Origin: Patescibacteria group bacterium UBA661
GTDB lineage: Bacteria > Patescibacteriota > Minisyncoccia > Phycocordibacterales > UBA918
Direction of reading: 5' to 3'
Assembly (NCBI GenBank): GCA_002299465.1
Contig: DBNX01000023.1
Coordinates: 1-16,328 of the forward strand
DNA length: 16,328 nucleotides
Positions within the stretch are counted from its first letter, which is position 1. Every line of letters begins with the position of its first letter. A program made the translations under genes and the position numbers. Below, in pieces: positions 1 through 5,463 of the stretch. A model generated the notes under the pieces. The model ran no database searches. It was given only the letters and a program-made list of their open reading frames with translations, and was not told where the DNA came from.

Positions 1-37
1 TCCGTGTCAGACGCGCCGCCCATGGCAAACGCGAATC

Positions 38-57
38 TTGGGAAATTAATTCCCCAA
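38..57. repeat. Inverted repeat over the stop of the first lipoprotein gene
   Basis: TTGGG at 38-42 pairs with CCCAA at 53-57. The AT-rich centre continues the symmetry with one mismatched pair. The TAA stop of the lipoprotein gene lies inside it. There is no T-tract on either side, so a role as terminator is only a guess. Bases 1-37 hold no gene that can be supported. Confidence 0.3.
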
Positions 58-528
58 CGACCCGCACGAATTGTTGGCGGCACACGGCAACGTGATCGTG
101 ACATTCGTCACGTTCGACGCTCCCGCCGCTGCCTGCGCACCACCACCACCGCCACAGCGCCCGCCTTGGCAGACGCGAGCTTGCTCGCGGACCACGCCCT
201 TGGCGTATTCGCCCTGAACAATCGCTCCGAGTGTGACCGGAATTGCTCCCGTAGCCACATCACGAACTACGTTCGTGCCGAACGCCGACTGCAGAGTCAA
301 CTCCCGACACTGTGCCAAGGCGGGGTTCTCCCGCAACCTGGCAACTTGTTCATCGCTAAGCGTCTGCGTGAATCGGCAGAGCTCCACGAGCGCCACCTCA
401 CGCCCAGCCCCGATATCCAAAACATTCCCCGTCACCATGAAGTTGCGGGAAACGTGTTGATTGGTGCTGGCGCACCCCGCCAGCACGGTTAGTGCCAACA
501 GGGAAAAAAAGATCTTGATCGTCTTCAT
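46..528 (-). CDS. Small predicted lipoprotein, function unknown
   Basis: 160 residues. The N-terminus is a classic lipoprotein signal: MKTIKIFF, a hydrophobic stretch, then the lipobox LAGC with Cys at about residue 19, so the mature protein should be lipid-anchored on the outer face of the membrane. The mature part has no family I recognise. It contains several cysteines (ELCRF, AQCREL, RVCQGGRC, LPCAANNSC), a GGGGG run and an Ala/Gly-rich stretch before the C-terminus. The start at 528 was chosen because AAGGAG lies 7 bases upstream and the signal peptide begins there. An upstream in-frame extension to 711 would run through the neighbouring gene and place the signal peptide internally. It lies 34 bases downstream of the other small exported gene and probably shares its transcript. 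Composition is GC-rich compared with the core genes further on. Confidence 0.72.
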   Translation of the reverse strand: MKTIKIFFSLLALTVLAGCASTNQHVSRNFMVTGNVLDIGAGREVALVELCRFTQTLSDEQVARLRENPALAQCRELTLQSAFGTNVVRDVATGAIPVTLGAIVQGEYAKGVVREQARVCQGGRCGGGGGAQAAAGASNVTNVTITLPCAANNSCGSLGN

Positions 529-562
529 TTGTACTCTCCTTAAAGAAAGGTTGGGTTGGTAA

Positions 563-985
563 TCAGAACGACTGCACAGCAGTCGTCTGAGAAATGAAAT
601 TGAAGCTAGATGTCCCTCCCACAACCGTCGTCTTACCGCAAGCGGAAACAACGAGTGTGGGTGTTCCTGGCACGCTGATGAGCGTCGGGGTCGAAATACC
701 GACCCCGACATTCACCACCGTTGGTGGTGGCGCCGGGGGTATCTCTACCACCGTCACCGCTGGCACCGGAGCCGGTGCGGGTGGTGTTGCCACTCGCGTC
801 GGCGTCTCCGGTTGCCGACGTGGCTCGGGCGTTCGCTCAAGCCGTGTCGGTACCGAGACACAGCGACCGTTGGGGTCGCGTACCTGGTCCCGTTTGCAGG
901 GACCGGCCTGAGCTTCGCGCGTAAACACGAAGCTCAGGCCGAAGATCGCGATGATGACAATCCAAAAAAAGTACTTGACTTTCAT
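563..985 (-). CDS. Small exported proline-rich protein, function unknown
   Basis: 140 residues. A signal peptide is clear: MKVKYFFW, a hydrophobic core, then a likely signal peptidase site after EAQA near residue 27. The mature protein starts with a Cys pair (GPCKRDQVRDPNGRCV), followed by a Pro/Thr/Arg-rich low-complexity linker of roughly 50 residues, then a Val/Thr/Gly-rich tail with one further Cys. No catalytic motif or known family is seen. It may be a wall- or surface-associated protein with an extended linker. AAAGGAG sits 5 bases before the ATG, and the stop is TGA. A TTGCTT-17-TAGCAT promoter lies 78 bases upstream. It is probably the first gene of a two-gene unit with the lipoprotein downstream. 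Confidence 0.7.
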   Translation of the reverse strand: MKVKYFFWIVIIAIFGLSFVFTREAQAGPCKRDQVRDPNGRCVSVPTRLERTPEPRRQPETPTRVATPPAPAPVPAVTVVEIPPAPPPTVVNVGVGISTPTLISVPGTPTLVVSACGKTTVVGGTSSFNFISQTTAVQSF

Positions 986-1063
986 GTCCTCTCCTTTCTG
1001 GTCTCTATTTTAGAGACGGTTGAGTTGTCAAGGAACGCGGGATTGCGTCCCAATTCACTTAAT

Positions 1064-1092
1064 ATGCTACCATACTTTTAATAAAAAAGCAA
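1064..1092 (-). promoter_or_regulatory. Candidate extended -10 promoter for the two small exported genes
   Basis: On the minus strand, TTGCTT (1087-1092), a 17-base spacer, then TAGCAT (1064-1069) preceded by TGG, which fits an extended -10 (TGn). It lies just downstream of the hairpins ending the previous minus-strand gene, as expected for a fresh transcription unit. An alternative is TTGACA at 1026-1031, but its best -10 is poorly spaced. Confidence 0.5.
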
Positions 1093-1095
1093 GTG

Positions 1096-1125
1096 TTTCA
1101 GCCAGGTCCCTTGGTCTGGCTGAAA
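1096..1125 (-). terminator. Third hairpin of a triple 3' hairpin set
   Basis: A perfect 10-bp stem, TTTCAGCCAG with CTGGCTGAAA, has a 10-base loop. On the minus strand it is followed by CACTTGC and then six T residues, so it may be a second, weaker terminator for the gene ending at 1216. The T-tract also overlaps the -35 box of the next promoter. Confidence 0.5.
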
Positions 1126-1142
1126 ATCTGTGAGCATAATAG

Positions 1143-1169
1143 AAAACCACCCAGTTTTGACTGGGTGGT
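1143..1169 (-). terminator. Intrinsic terminator after the exported gene ending at 1216
   Basis: A perfect 10-bp stem, ACCACCCAGT with ACTGGGTGGT, has a CAAA tetraloop on the minus strand. The transcript continues into a short T-tract (GGTTTTC). The plus strand has no T-tract here, so it acts for the minus-strand gene. It is the best terminator of the three hairpins. Confidence 0.7.
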
Positions 1170-1171
1170 GG

Positions 1172-1202
1172 GGCGGCGACAACGCTTCGCGTTGTCGCCG
1201 CC
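1172..1202 (-). repeat. 14-bp perfect hairpin just after the stop codon
   Basis: GGCGGCGACAACGC (1172-1185) pairs perfectly with 1189-1202 around a three-base loop. It begins 13 bases after the TGA stop of the exported gene and has no T-tract. It may protect the 3' end of the mRNA or act as a pause hairpin before the terminator next to it. Confidence 0.6.
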
Positions 1203-1215
1203 TAAAGAGCGCGGA

Positions 1216-1704
1216 TCACTGCCCCGGCACCGTGGGTACCGGCACCCACGCGTTGAAGATCCGCATGGAGCCTATGAACATGGCGTTGCCGCCGATCTGG
1301 CTCGACACCGGGTTGTTGCCCACGCCCTGGTTCTGGGCAACGGCGCCGGTGATCATGCTCGAGTTGAAGTTAATCCGACTTTGCGTCAGATTACAGTCCA
1401 CCGTGCAGCCCGGGTTCGTGTTCACAGTGACGTTGCCGTCCTTGAACATGTTGGCGAACCCTTCCGCGATGGTATGAACCGTACCGCGTCCATCACCGCC
1501 GAAGTTCTGCCCGGTGGCGATGCCCGCGAATTGGTTCCAGGACTGGAACGTCATCGCCGGCACAAAGGACCCGGTGGTCGGTGGCGGGGGCGCCACGTGT
1601 GCCGGCGCTACCGTCTGCGCGTGGACAAGCCCCGCGAAGCCGAGACTGAGGGCGAAAATGAAAGTGACGACGGTTTTGAGAAAGTTGGAGAACTTGGAGA
1701 ACAT
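1216..1704 (-). CDS. Small exported protein, function unknown
   Basis: 162 residues with a signal peptide: MFSKFSNFLKTVV, a hydrophobic core, then a likely cleavage after VHAQ near residue 30. A short Pro-rich linker (APPPPTTG) leads to a domain rich in Asn, Gly, Ser and Phe. It includes a Cys pair in NPGCTVDCNL and repeated polar stretches such as GAVAQNQGVGNNPVSSQ. It could be a beta-rich surface or structural protein, but no family is recognised. The start at 1704 was chosen because AAGGA lies 6 bases upstream; the upstream in-frame ATG at 1728 has no such site. A candidate promoter at 1895-1922 implies a leader of roughly 180 bases holding a strong hairpin. Three hairpins follow the stop. 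The DNA is GC-rich. Confidence 0.7.
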   Translation of the reverse strand: MFSKFSNFLKTVVTFIFALSLGFAGLVHAQTVAPAHVAPPPPTTGSFVPAMTFQSWNQFAGIATGQNFGGDGRGTVHTIAEGFANMFKDGNVTVNTNPGCTVDCNLTQSRINFNSSMITGAVAQNQGVGNNPVSSQIGGNAMFIGSMRIFNAWVPVPTVPGQ

Positions 1705-1785
1705 GGCGATTCCTTTCAGGTTTGCCATTTTTGAAACGACACTAGGTAGAATTACCCAGTATCACAAACTCCACCGAAGCGGAGA

Positions 1786-1809
1786 AGGTCCCCGCTGTAG
1801 CGGGGACCT
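1786..1809 (-). promoter_or_regulatory. Strong hairpin in the leader of the exported gene
   Basis: AGGTCCCCGC (1786-1795) pairs perfectly with GCGGGGACCT (1800-1809) around a four-base loop. It lies about 80 bases before the start codon, inside the predicted leader. No T-tract follows, so it is more likely an mRNA-stability or regulatory element than a terminator. Confidence 0.5.
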
Positions 1810-1894
1810 AAGAACGTGGTGCACGTGGCTAAGTATAAAACAGTGACTTAGCTCGTTACTATCCCCGCCCCCGCTCCAGAAGAAACCTGCCAAA

Positions 1895-1922
1895 ACTATA
1901 CACGTTTTGAATAAAAAGTCAA
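1895..1922 (-). promoter_or_regulatory. Candidate promoter for the exported gene at 1216-1704
   Basis: On the minus strand, TTGACT (1917-1922), a 16-base spacer, then TATAGT (1895-1900). Both boxes match five of six consensus bases. Transcription from here would give a leader of about 180 bases. Confidence 0.55.
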
Positions 1923-1942
1923 CCGCCACACACCTTATGCTA

Positions 1943-1958
1943 ATGCCTACCTAGGCAT
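1943..1958. promoter_or_regulatory. Palindrome, possible operator
   Basis: ATGCCTA and TAGGCAT are separated by CC, a perfect 7+7 inverted repeat. It sits about 20 bases upstream of the -35 box of the minus-strand promoter and between two divergent genes. It has the form of a dimeric regulator site, but no regulator is known. Confidence 0.35.
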
Positions 1959-2079
1959 AATCTACTTACACTGATCATCTCTGTGCCGATACTAAACACA
2001 CCCTTCCACCCGACACACAAACCTAAAAAAACTTGTCCCAGATTTTAAGCACAATTCAAAGAATTTTACCTTCGTACTG

Positions 2080-2088
2080 TGGTAAGAT
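2080..2088 (+). promoter_or_regulatory. Candidate extended -10 before yciB
   Basis: TGG followed by TAAGAT (2083-2088) is a TGn-type extended -10. No good -35 is visible. The hexamer ends 11 bases before the ATG at 2100, so the transcript would have almost no leader. Confidence 0.4.
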
Positions 2089-2099
2089 GGGGACTTAGT

Positions 2100-2672
2100 A
2101 TGATGAACCAACGTGCTTTAATTTATCTAGCTAACGAATTTGTACCAGTAGTCGGCTTTTTTATTGTCGCGCAGACCCATTCCTTTTTTGCGGCGACAGG
2201 AGTGTTGATGTTACTAACTGCCATCGCCCTCATTGTCGGCTGGTATTACGAAAGACATCTACCAGTCATACCAATTGTTTCCAGTATTTTTGTTATTGTT
2301 TCTGGCCTGGCGACTCTCGTTAGTGAATCTCCCGATGTGCTTATTTTTTCGGATTCACTCTATTACTTTGTCCTGGGGTTGGCGGTAGCTATCGGTCTCG
2401 CTTTTCGCATCAACATTCTCAAGCGTATTTTCGGACACATTTTTGCCATCCAAGATAGCGGTTGGCGGATTCTAGCCAACCGTTGGATAATTATATTTTT
2501 CTTAGGCGGAGTAGTGAATGAAATGGTTCGTCTATTCGCTAGCCCAGAAATCTGGGTAAAATTCAAACTGATGAAAGTGGTTATTCTTTTTATTTTTGGC
2601 GTGTACCAATTTACCGTCGCTCGTAAATACCGCATTCCGGAAGAAAGCAACCATTGGGGTTTGCGACACTAG
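2100..2672 (+). CDS. yciB: YciB/IspZ-family inner-membrane septation protein
   Basis: 190 residues, strongly hydrophobic, with about five membrane segments. The C-terminal half carries the family signature: SGWRILANRW, then a membrane helix, NEMVRLFAS, WVKFKLMKV, and a last helix ending FTVARKY. This matches the layout of YciB (intracellular septation protein A), a polytopic protein tied to cell envelope synthesis and division. Length is close to the usual 180. An in-frame GTG at 2079 was not used, because it would add seven residues with no helix and overlap the predicted -10. ATG at 2103 is equally possible. There is no clear Shine-Dalgarno. The gene stands alone on the plus strand, 72 bases before UMP kinase. 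Family assignment is by pattern, so fairly but not fully certain. Confidence 0.75.
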   Translation: MMNQRALIYLANEFVPVVGFFIVAQTHSFFAATGVLMLLTAIALIVGWYYERHLPVIPIVSSIFVIVSGLATLVSESPDVLIFSDSLYYFVLGLAVAIGLAFRINILKRIFGHIFAIQDSGWRILANRWIIIFFLGGVVNEMVRLFASPEIWVKFKLMKVVILFIFGVYQFTVARKYRIPEESNHWGLRH

Positions 2673-2688
2673 AGTTGTTTTATTTCCT

Positions 2689-2700
2689 ATCCTAAGCGGA
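2689..2700 (+). repeat. Direct repeat copy 1 flanking the UMP kinase gene
   Basis: ATCCTAAGCGGA, identical to the 12 bases at 3480-3491 just past the UMP kinase gene. The two copies bracket one gene. Confidence 0.4.
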
Positions 2701-2744
2701 GGACTGGTTATTAAATAAAAAATCCGTACAATGCAAGGTGTTGT

Positions 2745-3440
2745 ATGAAAACATCAGAAACCATTGTTATGTCTGTCGGCGGATCGCTCATCGTACCAGA
2801 TTTGATTGATACCGACTTTCTCTCGCAATTAAGACAATTTATAATTTCCCAAACGGCACTCGGCCGGCGTTTTATTATTATTGCTGGCGGTGGCAAAACC
2901 GCCCGCCGGTACCAAGCAGCAGCAGCCAAAGTAAGCACCTTGACCGCCGAAGATATTGACTGGCTCGGACTCCACGCGACTCGCCTCAATGGCCACCTTT
3001 TACGCACTATTTTTCACGACAACGCTCATCCGGTAATAATTACCAATCCGGACGAAGTTTTAGACTTACCAGAATCAGCTAATCTCATCATTGCGGCGGG
3101 CTATCGACCCGGGGCTTCGACTGACCTCCGTGCCGTTCAGATTGCGGATCGCGTTAAAGCTCACAAGGTTATAAATCTTTCCAATACTGATTACGTCTAC
3201 ACCGACAATCCCAAAACCAATCCCCACGCACAGAAAATTGAAGATATTACTTGGTCTGAGTTTAGAAAATTAATTCCCGAAAAATGGGACCCCGGGCTTT
3301 CCTCGCCCTTTGATCCAGTGGCGGCTAAAGAGGCGGAGCGGATTGGTCTTGAAGTCGCAGCTATCAACGGCACTCGCCTGTCCGCGCTTAATGACTACCT
3401 AAACAACCAAAGTTTCATTGGTACCAGAATTCATAGCTAG
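2745..3440 (+). CDS. pyrH: UMP kinase, archaeal type (amino acid kinase fold)
   Basis: 231 residues. It phosphorylates UMP to UDP with ATP in pyrimidine nucleotide synthesis, in the cytosol. The amino acid kinase fold is visible in order: VGGSLIVP near residue 10, the glycine loop IIAGGGKTARRY near 45-56, HATRLNGHLL, the UMP/ATP region AGYRPGASTDLRAVQIAD, NTDYVYTDNPKTNPHA, and a C-terminal SSPFDPVAAKEAERIGLEV. The opening GGSxxVP, the HxTRxN motif and the SSxxDPxAAK motif resemble archaeal UMP kinases (Pyrococcus type) more than E. coli PyrH, which starts LKLSGEAL and has GGGNLFRG. AAGGTG lies four bases before the ATG, the only plausible Shine-Dalgarno among the core genes. TACAAT at 2727-2732 could be a -10. 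Confidence 0.88.
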   Translation: MKTSETIVMSVGGSLIVPDLIDTDFLSQLRQFIISQTALGRRFIIIAGGGKTARRYQAAAAKVSTLTAEDIDWLGLHATRLNGHLLRTIFHDNAHPVIITNPDEVLDLPESANLIIAAGYRPGASTDLRAVQIADRVKAHKVINLSNTDYVYTDNPKTNPHAQKIEDITWSEFRKLIPEKWDPGLSSPFDPVAAKEAERIGLEVAAINGTRLSALNDYLNNQSFIGTRIHS

Positions 3441-3479
3441 CCATTTCTTGCTTGGTCTACAAAAACTCTACTCTGAGCA

Positions 3480-3491
3480 ATCCTAAGCGGA
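3480..3491 (+). repeat. Direct repeat copy 2 flanking the UMP kinase gene
   Basis: Identical to the 12 bases at 2689-2700. Here it also forms part of a hairpin in the convergent gap. Confidence 0.4.
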
Positions 3492-3500
3492 TTGGCTTAG
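3483..3500. terminator. Weak hairpin between convergent genes
   Basis: CTAAGC (3483-3488) pairs with GCTTAG (3495-3500) around a six-base loop. It lies between pyrH and the convergent DUF805 gene and covers the DUF805 stop codon. No clear T-tract follows on either strand, so the terminator call is tentative. Confidence 0.3.
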
Positions 3501-3889
3501 TTGGCTGACGAAAGGACTTGATTATCAGGACTTAGTGGCAGAGTAGCAACTTGACGCGGGTCTTTACCGTACTCATTTTCACCGTCTTTGCCACGGAGGG
3601 CGAGTAGAACAATGACTATGATAAAACCAATAAAAGGAATCAAAACTAATAGTTGCCACCAGCCACTCTTTCCAGTGTCGTGTAAACGGCGCGCGCCCAA
3701 GGCGATACTTGGCAACAGGACAGCCAAGGCAAAAATAAGTGCCAGAGTCGGAACCGTGAGATTGAGAACAATCTGAATAACCACCACCCACAGAGTAAAC
3801 ATCCAATAGGTTTGTCTGGTGACACGTCCCTCAAAATCAAAATAATGATTTCTAATCGGATCTAAGAACCAACTAATGTGTTTTTTCAT
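3497..3889 (-). CDS. DUF805-family small membrane protein
   Basis: 130 residues. The DUF805 pattern is clear: an N-terminal F-x-GRVTRQTYW box near residue 20, three or four membrane helices, the conserved ARRLHDTGKSGWW loop near 66-78, and a polar tail beginning RGKDGENEYGKDP. Family members (such as E. coli YhaH) are inner-membrane proteins whose role is not established. The tail after the conserved GxNxYGxDP motif is about 20 residues long and polar. It is the last gene of the minus-strand run, 32 bases after the P-loop kinase. No Shine-Dalgarno is present. An extended -10 (TGC TAACAT) ends only six bases before the ATG, so it may have its own leaderless transcript. Confidence 0.85.
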   Translation of the reverse strand: MKKHISWFLDPIRNHYFDFEGRVTRQTYWMFTLWVVVIQIVLNLTVPTLALIFALAVLLPSIALGARRLHDTGKSGWWQLLVLIPFIGFIIVIVLLALRGKDGENEYGKDPRQVATLPLSPDNQVLSSAN

Positions 3890-3895
3890 ACAATT

Positions 3896-3904
3896 ATGTT
3901 AGCA
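3896..3904 (-). promoter_or_regulatory. Extended -10 placed for a leaderless DUF805 transcript
   Basis: On the minus strand TGC then TAACAT (3896-3901). Six bases separate the hexamer from the ATG, which would put the first transcribed base at or next to the start codon. No strong -35 is visible. Confidence 0.4.
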
Positions 3905-3921
3905 ATCTTACCGGGATGCGT

Positions 3922-4473
3922 CTATCGTCTATGTGTGACTAAAAACTCGTCAATTTTTTTACGCAAATCGGCTTCATCACCGTCGTTGATGATGATGGCG
4001 TCTGATTCGCGGAGAGCACCAAAAATGTCTTGCTTGGTAGGATCGTCTGGATTTGATTCACGTAACTCCTGATTACGCCATTCTTCGTAAGTCACGTTGT
4101 CGGTCTCGTTACCTCGCTTGCGAATCCGCTTGTAACGCAGTTCTGGCTCAGCATCAATACCCAACACCACCCCACCCTGCGCTTTCAAGTAACGCGCCTC
4201 CGCCACCGCCCGGATACTTTCTACCACACAATCCCCACCCTGCTCTTTAGCCATTCCTACCAACTCCTCAAAAATGTAAGTCGGTCCGTTGTGTTTCCGT
4301 AAATCATTAGCAACTTCAGTCATTGAATCCCGGTCGATAGGCAGACCGCGGTTGGTAATCTCAGCGATGATAAAGGTGCGGGCTGAAAAGTGAGCAAAAT
4401 TTTTCTGCGTCACTAAATAATCAGCCACCCAACCCTTTCCTGCACCGAATGAACCAGTCAGACCAATGATCAT
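3922..4473 (-). CDS. P-loop nucleotide-kinase-like ATPase
   Basis: 183 residues. A Walker A loop GSFGAGKG lies at residues 7-14 right after the first strand (MIIGLT). Further features are NRDSM-like RDSMTEVANDLR, VVESIRAVAEARYLK with the acidic VES, IDAEPELRYKRIRKRG as an arginine-rich lid, and a late DAIIINDGD strand. This order fits the dephospho-CoA kinase / nucleoside monophosphate kinase group. Closest to memory are small AAA-family ATPases of archaea and CPR bacteria whose substrate is unknown. It is too diverged to call coaE. It starts 10 bases after the secF stop with no Shine-Dalgarno, so it is probably cotranscribed with secDF. Confidence 0.75.
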   Translation of the reverse strand: MIIGLTGSFGAGKGWVADYLVTQKNFAHFSARTFIIAEITNRGLPIDRDSMTEVANDLRKHNGPTYIFEELVGMAKEQGGDCVVESIRAVAEARYLKAQGGVVLGIDAEPELRYKRIRKRGNETDNVTYEEWRNQELRESNPDDPTKQDIFGALRESDAIIINDGDEADLRKKIDEFLVTHRR

Positions 4474-4483
4474 AATTTATATT

Positions 4484-5455
4484 TTACTTTTTTATTTTAT
4501 CAGCTCGACTAGATTGCCACTTCTCGTAAGCGACTAACAGCGGTGGAGCGATAAAAATAGATGAGTAAGCGCCTGCCACTACTCCCGCCATCAGAATCAT
4601 AGCAAAAGTTTGGGTGGTTGTCCCACCAATTACGTACAAGGCACCTAGAGCCAGCAGGGTTGTTAGTGACGTATTGATGGAGCGTGCCAACGAAGCTTGG
4701 ACAGCCATACCGACAATTTCTTCGTAGGGTCGGGTGAGAGTGTACTCAACTTCTTCATGCACCACACCCGCTTCCGCACGCTTAAACTTACGCTCCGTAC
4801 GGCTGGACTTTAGCATCTCCCGTACCCGATCAAAGATGACAATCGTGTCATTAACGGAATAGCCGAGCACCGCCAGAAGCGCCATCACGAACAACACATC
4901 GACTTCAATACCGAGCAAGCTCGCAAGAGCAACGGGAATCAATACATCATGGAGTAGTATCAAAATAGTAATAAGCGCATAAACCCAAGCCCCGACCGGA
5001 TAACCAATTCCCGCGAACGCAATCGCCACGTACAACATAATAATTATGGACACTCCAGCAATCGCCCAAATTGCTTTAGTTGCTAGTTCTTCCCCAATCA
5101 CTGGACCCACGGAAGTAAAGCGAGTCACTTCCCCACCCGCACCAATCTGGGTAACGGCCGCACTAAGCGCCACTCGCTGCTCATCGGTAAGGTCCCGGGT
5201 GCGGATTAGGTAACCGCTCCGCCCCGTTCTATCTTCTGATTTGCGAACATGAAAACCACCCAAATCAAGGGCGGTAACCGCTGCCTCAACCGCTGCTTTC
5301 TCGGGCACGGTTTCGTTAAACATCACCTCTGTTAGCGACCCGCCGGCAAACTCAATGCTAGGAGTTAGACCACGCATTAACAAAATACCAATGGCTACAG
5401 CCACAATAACGACAGTAGCGATGATGAAATAACGACGATACAAAACTGCAAACAT
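4484..5455 (-). CDS. secF: Protein translocase subunit SecF
   Basis: 323 residues. SecF works with SecD to pull exported proteins through SecYEG using the proton gradient. One N-terminal helix is followed by the IEFAGGSLTEV motif near residue 34 and a periplasmic-type domain. Five more helices contain GYSVNDTIVIFDRVREM (the conserved SecF helix 4 motif) and the RSINTSLTTLLALGALY segment. Length is typical for SecF. The start lies eight bases after the secD stop, in the usual secD-secF order. No Shine-Dalgarno is visible before it, so translation is probably coupled to secD. Confidence 0.96.
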   Translation of the reverse strand: MFAVLYRRYFIIATVVIVAVAIGILLMRGLTPSIEFAGGSLTEVMFNETVPEKAAVEAAVTALDLGGFHVRKSEDRTGRSGYLIRTRDLTDEQRVALSAAVTQIGAGGEVTRFTSVGPVIGEELATKAIWAIAGVSIIIMLYVAIAFAGIGYPVGAWVYALITILILLHDVLIPVALASLLGIEVDVLFVMALLAVLGYSVNDTIVIFDRVREMLKSSRTERKFKRAEAGVVHEEVEYTLTRPYEEIVGMAVQASLARSINTSLTTLLALGALYVIGGTTTQTFAMILMAGVVAGAYSSIFIAPPLLVAYEKWQSSRADKIKK

Positions 5456-5463
5456 ACGAGAAA

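Larger units (their letters stand above)
1705..2099. other. Divergent intergenic region between exported gene and YciB
   Basis: This 395-base gap holds a minus-strand promoter, a long leader with a strong hairpin, a perfect 7+7 palindrome and, at its right end, a plus-strand extended -10. Composition switches here from GC-rich on the left to AT-rich on the right of about 1890. I see no tRNA or coding sequence in it. Confidence 0.5.

Noticed and set aside
529..711. Longer N-terminus for the lipoprotein gene
   Set aside because: It would bury the lipobox signal peptide after 61 residues and overlap the neighbouring gene. AAGGAG marks the start at 528.
1026..1031. TTGACA as the -35 for the small exported operon
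   Set aside because: The nearest good -10 (TAAAAT) is only 13 bases away, too close. The extended -10 promoter at 1064-1092 is better.
1093..1734. A 213-codon plus-strand frame
   Set aside because: It is the antisense of the exported gene at 1216-1704, which has a signal peptide, Shine-Dalgarno site, promoter and terminators. The frame also runs through three hairpins.
2689..3491. pyrH as a mobile cassette because of the 12-base direct repeat
   Set aside because: A 12-base match within 800 bases is suggestive only. There is no transposase, inverted repeat or composition shift.
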